A DNA stretch of 64,000 nt from Roseovarius faecimaris (GTDB taxonomy: Bacteria > Pseudomonadota > Alphaproteobacteria > Rhodobacterales > Rhodobacteraceae). A model generated the notes under the pieces. The model was not told the origin of the DNA, searched no databases, and worked only from the letters and a program-made list of their open reading frames with translations. The number at the start of each line of letters is the position of its first letter. Position 1 is the first letter of the stretch. Location: the NCBI RefSeq assembly GCF_009762325.1, contig NZ_CP034348.1:2362501-2426500 (forward strand), read 5' to 3'. Below are positions 7,862-17,551 of this stretch, one piece after another. The position numbers and the translations under genes were made by a program.

Positions 7862-8626
7862 TCAGGGCATCAGGACATCCGCACGGATATATTGCGCCGT
7901 TGCCGCGCTCAGATCATCCAGCAGCAACTCCACCTCGATCGATTGAACCGAGCCCGAGGCGAAAGTCGTCGCGGGCAGGCCATCACTTTCGATGATCGCG
8001 TTCGGTGCGGCGGTGCCTTCGTGGCAGGGCGGCAACGGCCAGACCTGCATCGGCCCGCCATTGATCGAATAGCGCATCTGGTGCAGCCCGCAACGCCAGG
8101 ACCAGATATGCGTGACATAAAGCCAGTCCTGCCCATTGTAATCGCGCAGGGCGACCCAGTTGCCCTTGGTGGCCTCCAGGATGGGCCGTACCTCGGTCGC
8201 CGTGGTGAACTTTCCGGTGGCGATCTGCGGCTCGGCCGCGAAGGTCTGCGCGGCCGATGCCCCCTCGTCATCGCTCATGGCGACGCCCGCAAGCAGCCCA
8301 TTGCCGCCGCTGTTCTGCGCGCCGAACCCTTCGGGCGCGTTCGTGATCCAGGAGCCATCGTTGACCGGCTCGATATTCCAGCTGCCCCCGTCCGCGACCT
8401 CCGGTTCGGGCGTGACCTGCTCCACCACCTCTTCGACCGCCTCCTCGACAATCTCCTCAACCGCCTCTTCGACGACCTCTTCGACAACCTCCTCCGGCGC
8501 CGTCGCGTCAGGCGTTGCCTCTTCGACCATCACAACCGCCTCTCCCGAAGAGGTCGTTGCGGCATAATCCGTCTCGCCGTCGCTGCCGAGCGTCATGGCC
8601 AGCACAAACAGAATCAAATCCAACAC
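7862..8626 (-). CDS. Acidic repeat-containing protein of unknown function
   Basis: 254 residues from a GTG at 8626 with GAAGGA upstream. A hydrophobic N terminus (LDLILFVLAMTLG) could be a signal or anchor. Residues about 44-71 are a near-perfect VEE/AVEE repeat (EEVVEEVVEEAVEEIVEEAV), probably an extended acidic linker. The C-terminal 130 residues contain WSWRCGLHQMRYSINGG and PLPPCHEGTAAPNA, with two cysteines that could pair, and resemble a small beta-rich secreted domain. Its stop is 10 bases from the end of tRNA-Tyr. I do not recognise the family. Confidence 0.7.
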   Translation of the reverse strand: MLDLILFVLAMTLGSDGETDYAATTSSGEAVVMVEEATPDATAPEEVVEEVVEEAVEEIVEEAVEEVVEQVTPEPEVADGGSWNIEPVNDGSWITNAPEGFGAQNSGGNGLLAGVAMSDDEGASAAQTFAAEPQIATGKFTTATEVRPILEATKGNWVALRDYNGQDWLYVTHIWSWRCGLHQMRYSINGGPMQVWPLPPCHEGTAAPNAIIESDGLPATTFASGSVQSIEVELLLDDLSAATAQYIRADVLMP

Positions 8627-8720
8627 GATCTATTGTCCTTCTCAAATTTCGCTCATTCTGTTCTTTTCGTTGCCTGTCGGCCGCCTCTATAGTGAGCCTG
8701 CAGGCAAGAGCAGAATTGGG

Positions 8721-9731
8721 ATGAGTATGGCCGGGAACACGGGCAGAATCCAAGACTTCAATATCGTCATCGTCGGACAAGGCGGCAGATTGCAGTTTGA
8801 AGCGGCGATTTTTGCGGCCTCCCTGCGGATGATGAGCCCGGATTTCAAGGGTCGGCTGCTGGTGGCGGAGCCTCAGCCCGGTCCCTGCTGGCCGGGTGAT
8901 CCGCGCATGGGCAATCCCGATGTTAAGGACTTGCTGGACCGCTTTGATGCCGAGATAATCCCTTTTGAGAACAAGCATTTCGGCAAAAGCTACCCCTATG
9001 GCAACAAGATCGAGATGCTGTTTGCCCTGCCCAAGGGCGAGCCGTTCGTGTTTTTCGACACCGATACCCTGATCACCGGCGATATTTGCAAGGTGCCGTT
9101 CGACTTCGATCGTCCCACCGCTTCCCTGCGCCGCGAGGATACATGGCCCAAGATCGAGCTTTACGGCCCCGGCTATACCGCCACGTGGAAGTCGCTCTAT
9201 GACAAGTTCGGCCTTGATTTCGAAAGCTCGCTTGACCTGAGCTGGCCCGATGAGTTCTGGAAGCGATACCTCTATTTCAACGCCGGTTTCTTCTTCTACT
9301 CCTGCCCGCATGTCTTCGGGCAGCGCTTTCTGGACTATGCGCTGGCCATTCGCGACGACCCGCCCGCAGAGCTGATCTGTCAGGAGCTTGACCCCTGGCT
9401 GGATCAGGTGGCGCTGCCGCTTGTGATCCATTCGCTCGGCGGCGGGCGCGATACGCTACCCGAGGGCCTTCTGGATGGAGAAGTGAGCTGTCACTACCGC
9501 TTCCTGCCGCTTCTCTATGCGCGCGAGAGCGATCATGTCGTCGAGGTTCTTGAACGGGTGACATCCCCCAACTGGATCAAGCGGGCGCTGAAAAACTATG
9601 ACCCGATGAAATTCATGATCTATCATGGGCGTGGCCAAAAGGTGCGCGATCTGTTTGATCGCGACGATCTGCCGAAGAAAGAGCAGGCCATCCGCAACAA
9701 GATCAAACGCGAAGGCTACTGGATGCGGTGA
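8721..9731 (+). CDS. Putative GT-A fold glycosyltransferase-like protein
   Basis: 336 residues from the ATG at 8721. The first strand NIVIVGQGGRLQFEA is followed by YGNKIEMLFALPKGEPFVFFDTDTLITG, where FFDTDTL is a DxD motif as used by GT-A glycosyltransferases to bind a metal and nucleotide sugar. There is no signal peptide, so it is likely cytoplasmic. The C-terminal half (FNAGFFFYSC, DQVALPLVIHSLGGG, KFMIYHGRG) fits a GT8-like acceptor region. Substrate unknown. It is divergent from the 7862-8626 gene with 94 bases between the starts. Confidence 0.65.
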   Translation: MSMAGNTGRIQDFNIVIVGQGGRLQFEAAIFAASLRMMSPDFKGRLLVAEPQPGPCWPGDPRMGNPDVKDLLDRFDAEIIPFENKHFGKSYPYGNKIEMLFALPKGEPFVFFDTDTLITGDICKVPFDFDRPTASLRREDTWPKIELYGPGYTATWKSLYDKFGLDFESSLDLSWPDEFWKRYLYFNAGFFFYSCPHVFGQRFLDYALAIRDDPPAELICQELDPWLDQVALPLVIHSLGGGRDTLPEGLLDGEVSCHYRFLPLLYARESDHVVEVLERVTSPNWIKRALKNYDPMKFMIYHGRGQKVRDLFDRDDLPKKEQAIRNKIKREGYWMR

Positions 9732-9804
9732 TTTGCTTTTTCGACATTTTGATGCAGGACGGTTTCGACCTCTTCTGAAGCCGGATGACAAAAAGGACAA
9801 AGAC

Positions 9805-10155
9805 ATGAAGTATTTTGCTTTTTCACTGTTTGCGGTTTTGTTTCTTGCCTCATGCGATCTGTATTCCCGCACCGTCGAAGAAACGATTGTCCAGGATGGC
9901 TATCGGTTCAAGGTCGTGCAAACATCCAATGTCAAAGCGCTCAGCAGCAATGACGACGATTTTGCCTACACGATCACCTTTCCCGACGAATCAACGGCAA
10001 CCACATCCTTGTACTACGAAAAGTTGGGCGCACAGGAAGAGCGGGACAAGCTGATCGCCGACTGGCTGGAGAAGAATTATGCGCCGCGTCCAGCCAAGAC
10101 CGGTTCAACGGCCCAGAGCGGCAAATCGGAAGAACCGATGAAGGATTCGAACTGA
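9805..10155 (+). CDS. Small lipoprotein of unknown function
   Basis: 116 residues. AAAAGGAC precedes the ATG. The N terminus is a lipoprotein signal (MKYFAFSLFAVLFLASCD) with lipobox LASC, so Cys17 should be lipidated; Asp after the Cys would favour inner-membrane retention by E. coli rules, which may not apply here. The body is polar (TVEETIVQDGYRFKVVQTS, FAYTITFPDEST) and the tail disordered. No family recognised. Confidence 0.75.
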   Translation: MKYFAFSLFAVLFLASCDLYSRTVEETIVQDGYRFKVVQTSNVKALSSNDDDFAYTITFPDESTATTSLYYEKLGAQEERDKLIADWLEKNYAPRPAKTGSTAQSGKSEEPMKDSN

Positions 10156-10279
10156 TCTTCTGACAAGGTCGGCCCGATCTCCGCACGCATTCCGAGAACG
10201 CCGGAGCGCGTTTTAATCCGTTGTGAGCCCCCGGCGGATGGCATAGACAGATTGTCGTATATCCTATGGAGGACCCCCG

Positions 10280-11575
10280 ATGTCAGACCGGATCCACAAA
10301 GTCGGCTTCGACACTTTGCAAATCCACGCAGGTGCCCGCCCCGACCCCGCCACCGGCGCACGCCAGACGCCGATCTATCAGACCACGGCTTATGTGTTTC
10401 GCGATGCCGAACATGCCGCGGCGCTCTTCAACCTGCAGGAAGTGGGCTATATCTACTCCCGCTTGACCAACCCGACGGTGGCCGTGCTGCAAGAGCGCGT
10501 CGCCACGCTTGAGGGCGGTGTGGGCGCGGTCTGCTGCTCCTCGGGGCATGCCGCACAGATCATGGCGCTTTTCCCGCTGATGGGGCCGGGCAAGAACGTG
10601 GTCGTCTCCACCCGGCTCTATGGCGGGTCGGTCACGCAGTTCAGCCAGACGATCAAGCGCTTCGGCTGGTCGGCCAAGTTTGTCGATATCGACGACATGG
10701 ACGCGATCGCCGCGGCCATCGACGACGACACCCGCGCGGTCTTCTGCGAGAGCATCGCCAACCCCGGCGGTCATATCGCCGATCTCGATGCCATCGCGAA
10801 AGTGGCCGACAAGGCCGGGCTGCCGCTGATCGTCGACAACACGACAGCCACGCCTTACCTGTGCCGCCCGATCGAGCATGGGGCCACTCTGGTGGTGCAT
10901 TCGATGACCAAATACCTTACCGGCAATGGCACCGTCACGGGCGGCGTGGTGGTCGATAGCGGCACGTTCGACTGGTCGGCTTCCGACAAGTTCCCGTCGC
11001 TCAGCGAACCCGAGCAAGCCTATCACGGTCTGAAGTTCCATGAGACCTTCGGCCCGCTCGCCTTCACCTTCCACGGCATCGCCGTGGGCCTGCGCGATCT
11101 GGGCATGACGCTCAACCCGCAGGCGGCGCATTACACGCTGATGGGGATCGAGACGCTCTCTTTGCGGATGCAACGCCATGTGGAAAATGCGCAGGCCGTC
11201 GCCGAATGGCTGGAAAAGGACGACCGGATCGAGGCGGTCACCTATGCCGGGCTGAAATCCTCGCCCTATCACAGCCGGATCAAGAAGATCTGCCCCAAAG
11301 GCGCAGGCGGGTTGTTCACCGTGGCGCTGAAATCGGGCTATGACGGCTGTGTCAAACTGGTCGACAGCCTGGAGCTGTTCAGCCATGTGGCCAACCTGGG
11401 CGACACGCGGTCGCTGATCATCCACTCGGCCTCGACCACGCACCGGCAGCTCACCCCCGAGCAGCAGACCGCCGCCGGGGCCAGCCCCAATGTGGTGCGG
11501 ATTTCCATCGGTTGCGAGGATGTGGACGACATCATCGCCGATCTGGATCAGGCCTTGGCCAAAGCGTCCGCCTGA
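10280..11575 (+). CDS. metY: O-acetylhomoserine sulfhydrylase (O-acetylhomoserine aminocarboxypropyltransferase)
   Basis: 431 residues, a PLP-dependent Cys/Met metabolism enzyme. It makes homocysteine from O-acetylhomoserine and sulfide in the methionine pathway. Hallmarks are FDTLQIHAGARPDPATGARQ at the start, IYSRLTNPTVAVLQERVA, the phosphate-binding SSGHAAQ, and Lys211 in HSMTKYLTGNG as the cofactor lysine. The length and the early QTPIYQTTAYVF segment favour MetY over the shorter MetZ or MetB. TATGGAGGA is the ribosome site. I see no SAM-II or SAH riboswitch in the 124-base leader. A strong terminator follows. Confidence 0.94.
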   Translation: MSDRIHKVGFDTLQIHAGARPDPATGARQTPIYQTTAYVFRDAEHAAALFNLQEVGYIYSRLTNPTVAVLQERVATLEGGVGAVCCSSGHAAQIMALFPLMGPGKNVVVSTRLYGGSVTQFSQTIKRFGWSAKFVDIDDMDAIAAAIDDDTRAVFCESIANPGGHIADLDAIAKVADKAGLPLIVDNTTATPYLCRPIEHGATLVVHSMTKYLTGNGTVTGGVVVDSGTFDWSASDKFPSLSEPEQAYHGLKFHETFGPLAFTFHGIAVGLRDLGMTLNPQAAHYTLMGIETLSLRMQRHVENAQAVAEWLEKDDRIEAVTYAGLKSSPYHSRIKKICPKGAGGLFTVALKSGYDGCVKLVDSLELFSHVANLGDTRSLIIHSASTTHRQLTPEQQTAAGASPNVVRISIGCEDVDDIIADLDQALAKASA

Positions 11576-11590
11576 CGCGCCACGCCCTTT

Positions 11591-11630
11591 GCCCCGCCGC
11601 TGAGGTGATTTGCCTCGCGGCGGGGCTTTT
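11591..11630 (+). terminator. Rho-independent terminator after metY
   Basis: Ten-base GC stem GCCCCGCCGC (11591-11600) / GCGGCGGGGC (11617-11626) extended by GAGG/CCTC pairing, small loop, followed by TTTTCCTTTTCC. It starts 16 bases after the metY stop. Confidence 0.93.
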
Positions 11631-11717
11631 CCTTTTCCTCAGCAGAAACCTGCTGTAAAATCCGATGCGTAAGCGACGGCGTTCCCGGCGCAAGGGTCTG
11701 ATGTTAAAGCAGTGGCG

Positions 11718-14384
11718 ATGAAACCGAATTTTGCCCTGACATTGTCATTCGAAGGGATTGGCCTGTTGCACCGGGCCTTCCCGGGCTGGCATCTTGTCGG
11801 CGACGTGGGGCTGGATTCGACCGATCTGACCGGAGAGCTGGCCGAGCTGCGGCAGAAGGCGCTGCTGCTTGATCCTTCGGGAATGCGGACCAAGATCGTT
11901 CTTCCCGACGACCAGGTGAAATACCTAGAAATCAATCACTTGGATGGCGCCGACCTGCAAGAGGCCGTGCAGGCCGCGCTGGACGGAGCAACGCCCTATC
12001 AGGTGAGCGAACTCGCCTATGACTTCGCCGAAGAAGGGGACCGGGTCACCATTGCCGCCGTTGCGCGCGAGACCCTGGCCGAGGCCGAGGCCTTTGCGGT
12101 CGAACATCAGTTCAACCCGGTCAGCTTTGTCGCCGAATGCGCATCCGCCACCTTTCATGGAGAGCCGTTCTTTGGCCTGACCGTGGCAGCCGCCGATCAG
12201 GAGGTCGAGCGCGACAGCGCACCGGTGCGCATAATTGGGGCATCGAAAATGCCCGATCCGGACGCGTCGGCAGATACGCCCGATCCGGATACACCGGAGA
12301 CAGAGGCCACGTCCGAAACCGCAGAGGCAGCGCCAGAGGCGGACACGCCCGCGGAACCGGAGGCCGGGCCAAGCGACACACCCGCCCCGGAGGCCGCTCC
12401 ACAAACCGCATCGGAACCGGAAACAGAGCCTGAGCCCGAACCGGCCTCTGCCGAGCCCGCCGAAGAGGTCGTGGATGCGGCCGACGACAATTCGACGCTC
12501 GTGGCTGAAAACAGCTTGCCGGAAGACCCGGCCGAGGACACCCCGAAGCCCGAAATCGCGCCGGAAACCGAACCGGAAACCGAAGCTGACCCTCCTGCCG
12601 CACCCGCCGCTGCCTTCTCCAGCATCCGCGCGCGCCGGGACGATGCCGGCTCTGCGCCGCCGCGTCTGGACGGGGTACAGCGGGATATGGCGCCACCGCG
12701 GATCACGCTCGGGGCCGCCATCACCCCCGAGCAACCCGAGGAACCGCCCGCAATCACCGGCATCTCCGACGCGGCCCTGCCCGAAGACGAAGCTGCAACA
12801 GTGGCCCCGGTGCTGCTGCACAGCGACGACGCCGATGCGGCGGCCGCGGAAGACACGCCACGGGCCCACACCCCGGCACCCGCCGCCTCCGCGCAGGCAA
12901 AAGCGGCGGCCTTCTTCACCCGCCGGTCGCGCGACAAGACCCGCAAGCCCGACACCCGCCGCTCGGCCATTCCCGATCCGCAGGACGAAAAACAGCGCAT
13001 GACCATCTTCGGCGCGCGCGAGCCGGTCGCCGTTGGCGGAAAACCGCGTTTCCTGGGGGTGATCCTGACGGCGGTATTGCTGCTGTTTCTGATCGGTGTC
13101 GCGGCCTGGGCCTCGATCTTCATGGATGACGGGCTGGCCCGGTTCTTCCGCTCCGAGCCCGATCCCGTGCCTGCGGTGGCAGATATCCCCGTGACCGACC
13201 CCGTTGAGGAGGTGGAGGAGGATGTCGAGCTGGCCTCTTTGCAGCCGAACGAGCCCATTTCTGTGCTGGACGATCCGGCAACCGAAATCCTCAGCCGTGT
13301 TCAACCGTCGGATCTGTCCCCCGATGAGGCCCGCGCGCGCTATGCCGCGACCGGCATCTGGCAACTGGCCCCGGAGCCGTCGCGCTCTCCGGTGCCGAGG
13401 GACATGGAGGATTTCTATCAGACCTCGCTGGACCCTGCGCCCGATTTTCAGGATGCGGTCGCGCTCCCTGAGACGGCACGGGCCTATACGGATGGCATGA
13501 TGTTCTCGCCCGCGCCTCCCCCGGCGTCGGACACACGGTTTATCTTTGACAGCCGCGGGTTCGTCCTGGCGACCCCGGAAGGGGCGCTGACGCCCGACGC
13601 GGTGCGGGTTTTTGCCGGGCGTCCGCCGGTCCTGCCTCCGTCACAGCGCAGCACGCCCGAGACACAAGGCACAGAGCCCGCCGAACAGGCGACCGATGCT
13701 CTGGTCGCCGCGATCAGGCCACGGGCACGCCCGGACGACCTGGCCGAACAGATCGAACGCAGCGAGTTGAGCGGCCGGACCCGCTCGGAACTCGCGGCGC
13801 TGCGCCCCAAACTGCGACCCGAGAGCGCCCAGGAAGCTGCCGAGGCGGCTGAGGCTGCGCGCAAACAGGCCGAAGCGGAGGCCGCCGCCGCCTCGACAAC
13901 AGATCCCGAAGCTCTGGCCGCCGCGCTGACCGAAGCGGTCCAGACCCCCGACCCCTTTGCCGGTGCCACCCCGCAGGCTGTGCGCGCCTCGCTCAAGCCG
14001 AAAACCAAGCCGAGCAATTTCGACCGGATCGTGCAGCGCGCGCAGCGCAATCAGGACCGGCAGCAAGACAACGCAGGTGCCACCCAGGAAGAGGCCGTCG
14101 CGGTGCTCGCCTCTCAACGGGTCAGCCCGAGCATTCCAACCACCGCTTCGGTGGCCAAACGCGCGACCGAGCGTAACGCCCTCAAGTTCAAGCGCGTCAA
14201 CCTGATCGGCGTATATGGCACGCCCAACAAACGCCGCGCCCTGGTGCGCATGTCCAACGGCCGCTACAAGAAGGTACAGGTTGGTGACCGGCTGGACGGG
14301 GGCAAGGTGCAGGCGATCGGCGATGATGACCTGCGCTATGTCAAAGGTGGCCGGACGGTCGTTCTCAAGATGCCGCGCGGTTAG
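11718..14384 (+). CDS. Large single-span protein with GspL/PilM-like N-terminal and GspC/PilP-like C-terminal domains
   Basis: 888 residues from the ATG at 11718; a GTG 6 bases earlier is less well spaced from AAAG. Residues about 1-160 look like the cytoplasmic actin-like domain of GspL/PilM (TKIVLPDDQVKYLEINHL, ALDGATPYQVSELAYDFA, VAAVARETLAEAEAF). Residues about 175-430 are a Pro/Glu/Ala-rich disordered linker. One membrane span is at about 444-468 (FLGVILTAVLLLFLIGVAAW). A second disordered region, then residues about 815-888 form a small domain (LIGVYGTPNKRRALVRM, YKKVQVGDRLDGGKVQAIGD) like the HR/PilP domain of GspC and PilP. These domain calls are by eye. No pilus or secretion genes are adjacent. 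Confidence 0.6.
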   Translation: MKPNFALTLSFEGIGLLHRAFPGWHLVGDVGLDSTDLTGELAELRQKALLLDPSGMRTKIVLPDDQVKYLEINHLDGADLQEAVQAALDGATPYQVSELAYDFAEEGDRVTIAAVARETLAEAEAFAVEHQFNPVSFVAECASATFHGEPFFGLTVAAADQEVERDSAPVRIIGASKMPDPDASADTPDPDTPETEATSETAEAAPEADTPAEPEAGPSDTPAPEAAPQTASEPETEPEPEPASAEPAEEVVDAADDNSTLVAENSLPEDPAEDTPKPEIAPETEPETEADPPAAPAAAFSSIRARRDDAGSAPPRLDGVQRDMAPPRITLGAAITPEQPEEPPAITGISDAALPEDEAATVAPVLLHSDDADAAAAEDTPRAHTPAPAASAQAKAAAFFTRRSRDKTRKPDTRRSAIPDPQDEKQRMTIFGAREPVAVGGKPRFLGVILTAVLLLFLIGVAAWASIFMDDGLARFFRSEPDPVPAVADIPVTDPVEEVEEDVELASLQPNEPISVLDDPATEILSRVQPSDLSPDEARARYAATGIWQLAPEPSRSPVPRDMEDFYQTSLDPAPDFQDAVALPETARAYTDGMMFSPAPPPASDTRFIFDSRGFVLATPEGALTPDAVRVFAGRPPVLPPSQRSTPETQGTEPAEQATDALVAAIRPRARPDDLAEQIERSELSGRTRSELAALRPKLRPESAQEAAEAAEAARKQAEAEAAAASTTDPEALAAALTEAVQTPDPFAGATPQAVRASLKPKTKPSNFDRIVQRAQRNQDRQQDNAGATQEEAVAVLASQRVSPSIPTTASVAKRATERNALKFKRVNLIGVYGTPNKRRALVRMSNGRYKKVQVGDRLDGGKVQAIGDDDLRYVKGGRTVVLKMPRG

Positions 14385-14415
14385 CGCGCATCGGGCAGGA
14401 CCGGCGCAGGCGCGC

Positions 14416-14462
14416 GAAAACACCCGGAAATCTGCACATCCTTTCAGCCGGGCGTTTTCTTT
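14416..14462 (+). terminator. Terminator-like hairpin after the fusion-protein gene
   Basis: GAAAACACCCGG (14416-14427) pairs with CCGGGCGTTTTC (14448-14459) with one mismatch; the 3' arm runs into CTTT. It is 31 bases after the stop at 14384 and ahead of the antiporter gene. Confidence 0.6.
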
Positions 14463-14547
14463 AACTTCGAAACACCCGGCTAATCCTTGCGCGTCCTGCC
14501 GAGATTGGGGATGATCGGGACAACCCGCCTCCGGGAAAGGACCCCCA

Positions 14548-16464
14548 ATGGAAGGTGCCCTGTTTCAGGCAACCATATTCCTGACTGCTGCCGTGATCGC
14601 CGTGCCCATTGCTGCCCGCATGGGGCTCGGCTCGGTGCTGGGGTATCTCGCGGCCGGTATCCTGATCGGCCCCGTGCTGGGCCTTGTGGGGGGCTACCAG
14701 ACGGTCGAGCTGCAACATATCGCCGAGTTCGGCGTGGTGATGATGCTTTTCATCATCGGGCTGGAGCTGGAGCCGCGCGCGCTTTGGGATATGCGCCACA
14801 AGCTCATCGGGCTTGGCGGGCTTCAGATCGGGATCACCACACTGGCCGTCATGGTGGGGGCGATGGTGCTGGGACAGTATTGGTCGGTCGCTCTGGCCAT
14901 CGGCCTCATATTTGCGCTCTCCTCAACCGCGATGGTGCTGCAAACCCTCTCGGAAAAAGGGCTGATGCAGACCGGCGGCGGGCGCTCGGCCTTCTCGGTG
15001 CTGCTGACACAGGACATCGCCGTGATCCCGATGCTGGCGCTGCTGCCGCTTCTGGCCCTGCCAAAGCCGCCTGAAATGGTGCTTGCCGAAACGCTGGAGC
15101 GGCTCTCCGAAGGCTCCGGCAAGGGCGAGAACGCAGCCCATGAGGCCGCCATATCGCTGATCCAAAGTCTGCCCGGCTGGGGGGCGACCCTGCTCACCAT
15201 CGGCGTGGTGGCCGGGATTATCCTGACGGGTGTTTATCTCACACGGCCTGTGTTCCGCTTCATCCACCATGCCCGCCTGCGTGAGATGTATACAGCGCTG
15301 GCGTTGCTGATCGTTGTGGGCATCGCTTTTCTGATGAACCTCGTCGGGCTCTCGCCCGCCCTTGGCGCGTTTCTGGCCGGGGTCGTTCTGGCCTCCAGCG
15401 AGTTCCGGCACGAGCTGGAAAGCGATATCGCCCCGTTCAAGGGCATGCTGCTGGGGCTTTTCTTCATCACCGTCGGCGCCGGGATCAATTTCAACATTCT
15501 GGCCAGCCAGACCTTTCAGGTGCTGGGCCTTGCCCTGGCGATCATCCTGATCAAGGGGGCAATCCTCTATGTCCTCGGCCGCGCCTTCGATCTGCGCGGG
15601 CGCAATCTATGGCTCTTCACCCTGTCACTCGCTCAGGCGGGCGAGTTCGGCTTCGTGCTCATCTCCTTTTCCAGCCAGCAAAACGTGATCCCGCAGGAGA
15701 TGAAAGAACTGCTTTTGCTGGTCGTCGGCCTGACCATGCTGATCACCCCGCTTCTGTTCATTCTCTACGATGTCCTGTCGAGCCGCATGGAAGAGGCCGG
15801 CGAAACCCCGGATGCCGATGAGATCGACGATCAGGGTCCGGTCATCATCGCCGGGATCGGCCGCTTCGGGCAGGTCGTGAACCGGCTGGTGCGCTCCAGC
15901 GGCTACAAGACGGTGGTGCTCGATCATGATCTGACCGCGATCCAGCGCATGCGCCGCTTTGGCGTGCGCGGCTTTCTGGGCGATCCGACACGGCCCGACC
16001 TCTTGCATGCCGCCGGGCTGAAGGACGCGCGCGTGCTTGTGGTGGCGCTTGACGATCCGGCCTCCGCCACGCGGCTTGTGGCCTTTGCCCGGCGCGAACG
16101 TCCCGATCTTCACATCATCGCGCGCGCGCGCGACCGGACCCATGTGTTCCGGCTCTATCAGGCCGGGGCCGACGATATCGTCCGCGAGATGTTCGACAGT
16201 TCCCTGCGCGCCGGGCGCTATGTGCTTGAGAATGTGGGCCTGAGCGAGTTCGAGGCCGCCGAGCTGGAAAAGACGTTCTACAAACATGACCGTCATTCAG
16301 TGCAGGAGCTTGCCAAACTGTGGGATCCGAACCTGCCCACGGTCGAGAACAAGGCCTATATCGCCCGCGCGCTGGAGCTGGAAAAAGACCTTGAGACGAT
16401 GCTGCTCACACAGCTCGAAGAAGGCGTGGCAATCGCGGCCGAGGATGACGAGGAGGCAGGTTAG
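14548..16464 (+). CDS. Monovalent cation:proton antiporter, CPA2/Kef type with RCK domain
   Basis: 638 residues. The first roughly 400 residues form 12-13 membrane spans of the CPA2 family, with typical segments [47 protein letters not shown] and [21 protein letters not shown] TrkA-N/RCK nucleotide-binding domain begins near residue 431 ([21 protein letters not shown]) and regulates transport. Such proteins exchange potassium for protons; glutathione regulation is known for KefB/KefC but cannot be read here, so I give no gene symbol. GGGAAAGGAC is upstream of the ATG. The stop overlaps the convergent cobT stop by 4 bases. Confidence 0.9.
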   Translation: MEGALFQATIFLTAAVIAVPIAARMGLGSVLGYLAAGILIGPVLGLVGGYQTVELQHIAEFGVVMMLFIIGLELEPRALWDMRHKLIGLGGLQIGITTLAVMVGAMVLGQYWSVALAIGLIFALSSTAMVLQTLSEKGLMQTGGGRSAFSVLLTQDIAVIPMLALLPLLALPKPPEMVLAETLERLSEGSGKGENAAHEAAISLIQSLPGWGATLLTIGVVAGIILTGVYLTRPVFRFIHHARLREMYTALALLIVVGIAFLMNLVGLSPALGAFLAGVVLASSEFRHELESDIAPFKGMLLGLFFITVGAGINFNILASQTFQVLGLALAIILIKGAILYVLGRAFDLRGRNLWLFTLSLAQAGEFGFVLISFSSQQNVIPQEMKELLLLVVGLTMLITPLLFILYDVLSSRMEEAGETPDADEIDDQGPVIIAGIGRFGQVVNRLVRSSGYKTVVLDHDLTAIQRMRRFGVRGFLGDPTRPDLLHAAGLKDARVLVVALDDPASATRLVAFARRERPDLHIIARARDRTHVFRLYQAGADDIVREMFDSSLRAGRYVLENVGLSEFEAAELEKTFYKHDRHSVQELAKLWDPNLPTVENKAYIARALELEKDLETMLLTQLEEGVAIAAEDDEEAG

Positions 16465-17471
16465 CCGTCCGACACCCCCGCCTCGGCGAAGGTGGCCATA
16501 CCCGAATGGCACGCCAGTGCCGCCTTGACCACAGAAATCGCAAGCGCCGCCCCCGACCCCTCGCCCAACCGCATCCCCAGATCGAGCAGCGGCGCCTTGC
16601 CGATCCGCTCAAGCAGGGCCTGATGCGCCCCTTCGGCGCTTTTGTGCCCGGCCATCGCATGGCCCAGCGCCCGCGGGTTGGCCGCATGCAGACAGGCCGC
16701 CGCCGCCGTGCAGATAAATCCGTCCAGGATCACCGGAATACGCAGGTGGCGCGCCCTCAGAATGGCCCCCGCCATCGCCGCAAGCTCTCGCCCGCCGAGG
16801 CAGCGCAACGCTTCAAGGCCGTCTCCTTCGGCCTGTGGATTGGCCGCAAGCCCCTCCGCCACCACCGCCGCCTTGAGGGCAAGCCCGCTCTCATCCACGC
16901 CGGTGCCACGGCCCACCCAATCCGTGGACTGACCGCCATAGAGCGCATGTGCAATCGCCGCGGCCGACGTGGTGTTGCCGATGCCCATCTCGCCCGTGAC
17001 CAAAAGATCGGCCTGCGTGTCCACCGCGTCCCACCCGGTTTGCACCGCCTGCAGGAACTCCGCGTCATTCATCGCCGGGCCTTCGGTGAAATCCGCCGTC
17101 GGCACGTCCAGCGCCAGTGCATGCACATCCATGCGTGCCCCGACCGTGCGCGCAAGCTGGTTGACCGCCGCGCCCCCGGCCTGAAAGTTCAGCACCATCT
17201 GCTCGGTCACATCCGCCGGAAAGGCCGAGACGCCGCGCGCGGTGACCCCGTGATTGCCCGCAAAAACGATGATCTGCGGGGCCGTCACCTCGGGCCGTGC
17301 ATCACCGCGCCAGCCACAATACCAGATCGCGATCTCCTCCAGTCGGCCCAGTGCGCCCGGCGGCTTGGTCAGCACCGCATCGCGCGCGCGGGCCGCAGCC
17401 ATGGCCTTCTGGTCTACATCGGTCAAATCGCGCAGAGCGGCGCAGATATCGTCAAGGCTGGCAAATTGCAT
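16461..17471 (-). CDS. cobT: Nicotinate-nucleotide--dimethylbenzimidazole phosphoribosyltransferase
   Basis: 336 residues from the ATG at 17471 (AAGGACGAAGG upstream); the longer reading to 17525 is not supported. It transfers ribose phosphate from nicotinate mononucleotide to dimethylbenzimidazole, making alpha-ribazole phosphate for the lower ligand of cobalamin. Family features: [61 protein letters not shown], and near the end the catalytic glutamate in [16 protein letters not shown]. It is divergent from cobS, 80 bases apart, so one intergenic region controls both. No cobalamin riboswitch is recognisable there. Confidence 0.95.
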   Translation of the reverse strand: MQFASLDDICAALRDLTDVDQKAMAAARARDAVLTKPPGALGRLEEIAIWYCGWRGDARPEVTAPQIIVFAGNHGVTARGVSAFPADVTEQMVLNFQAGGAAVNQLARTVGARMDVHALALDVPTADFTEGPAMNDAEFLQAVQTGWDAVDTQADLLVTGEMGIGNTTSAAAIAHALYGGQSTDWVGRGTGVDESGLALKAAVVAEGLAANPQAEGDGLEALRCLGGRELAAMAGAILRARHLRIPVILDGFICTAAAACLHAANPRALGHAMAGHKSAEGAHQALLERIGKAPLLDLGMRLGEGSGAALAISVVKAALACHSGMATFAEAGVSDG

Positions 17472-17551
17472 GACGCCTTCGTCCTTCGTTGTACTTCCTG
17501 TTGGTTTCGATGTATCGCAGGCCACGCCCCTAGCCGCATCAGAAATGTGCC

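Noticed and set aside
10156..10279. SAM-II or SAH riboswitch upstream of metY
   Set aside because: I looked for the conserved pseudoknot core of SAM-II and for SAH motifs and did not find a convincing match.
10283..11443. 386-codon minus-strand frame opposite metY
   Set aside because: metY is a full-length PLP enzyme with its own terminator.
11925..13364. 479-codon minus-strand frame (Gly/Arg-rich) opposite the disordered linker of the 888-residue protein
   Set aside because: Antisense of a Pro/Glu/Ala-rich linker gives Gly/Arg/Phe-rich sequence; no start signal and no domain.
17472..17551. Cobalamin riboswitch between cobT and cobS
   Set aside because: The 80-base gap is too short and lacks the B12-box sequence.
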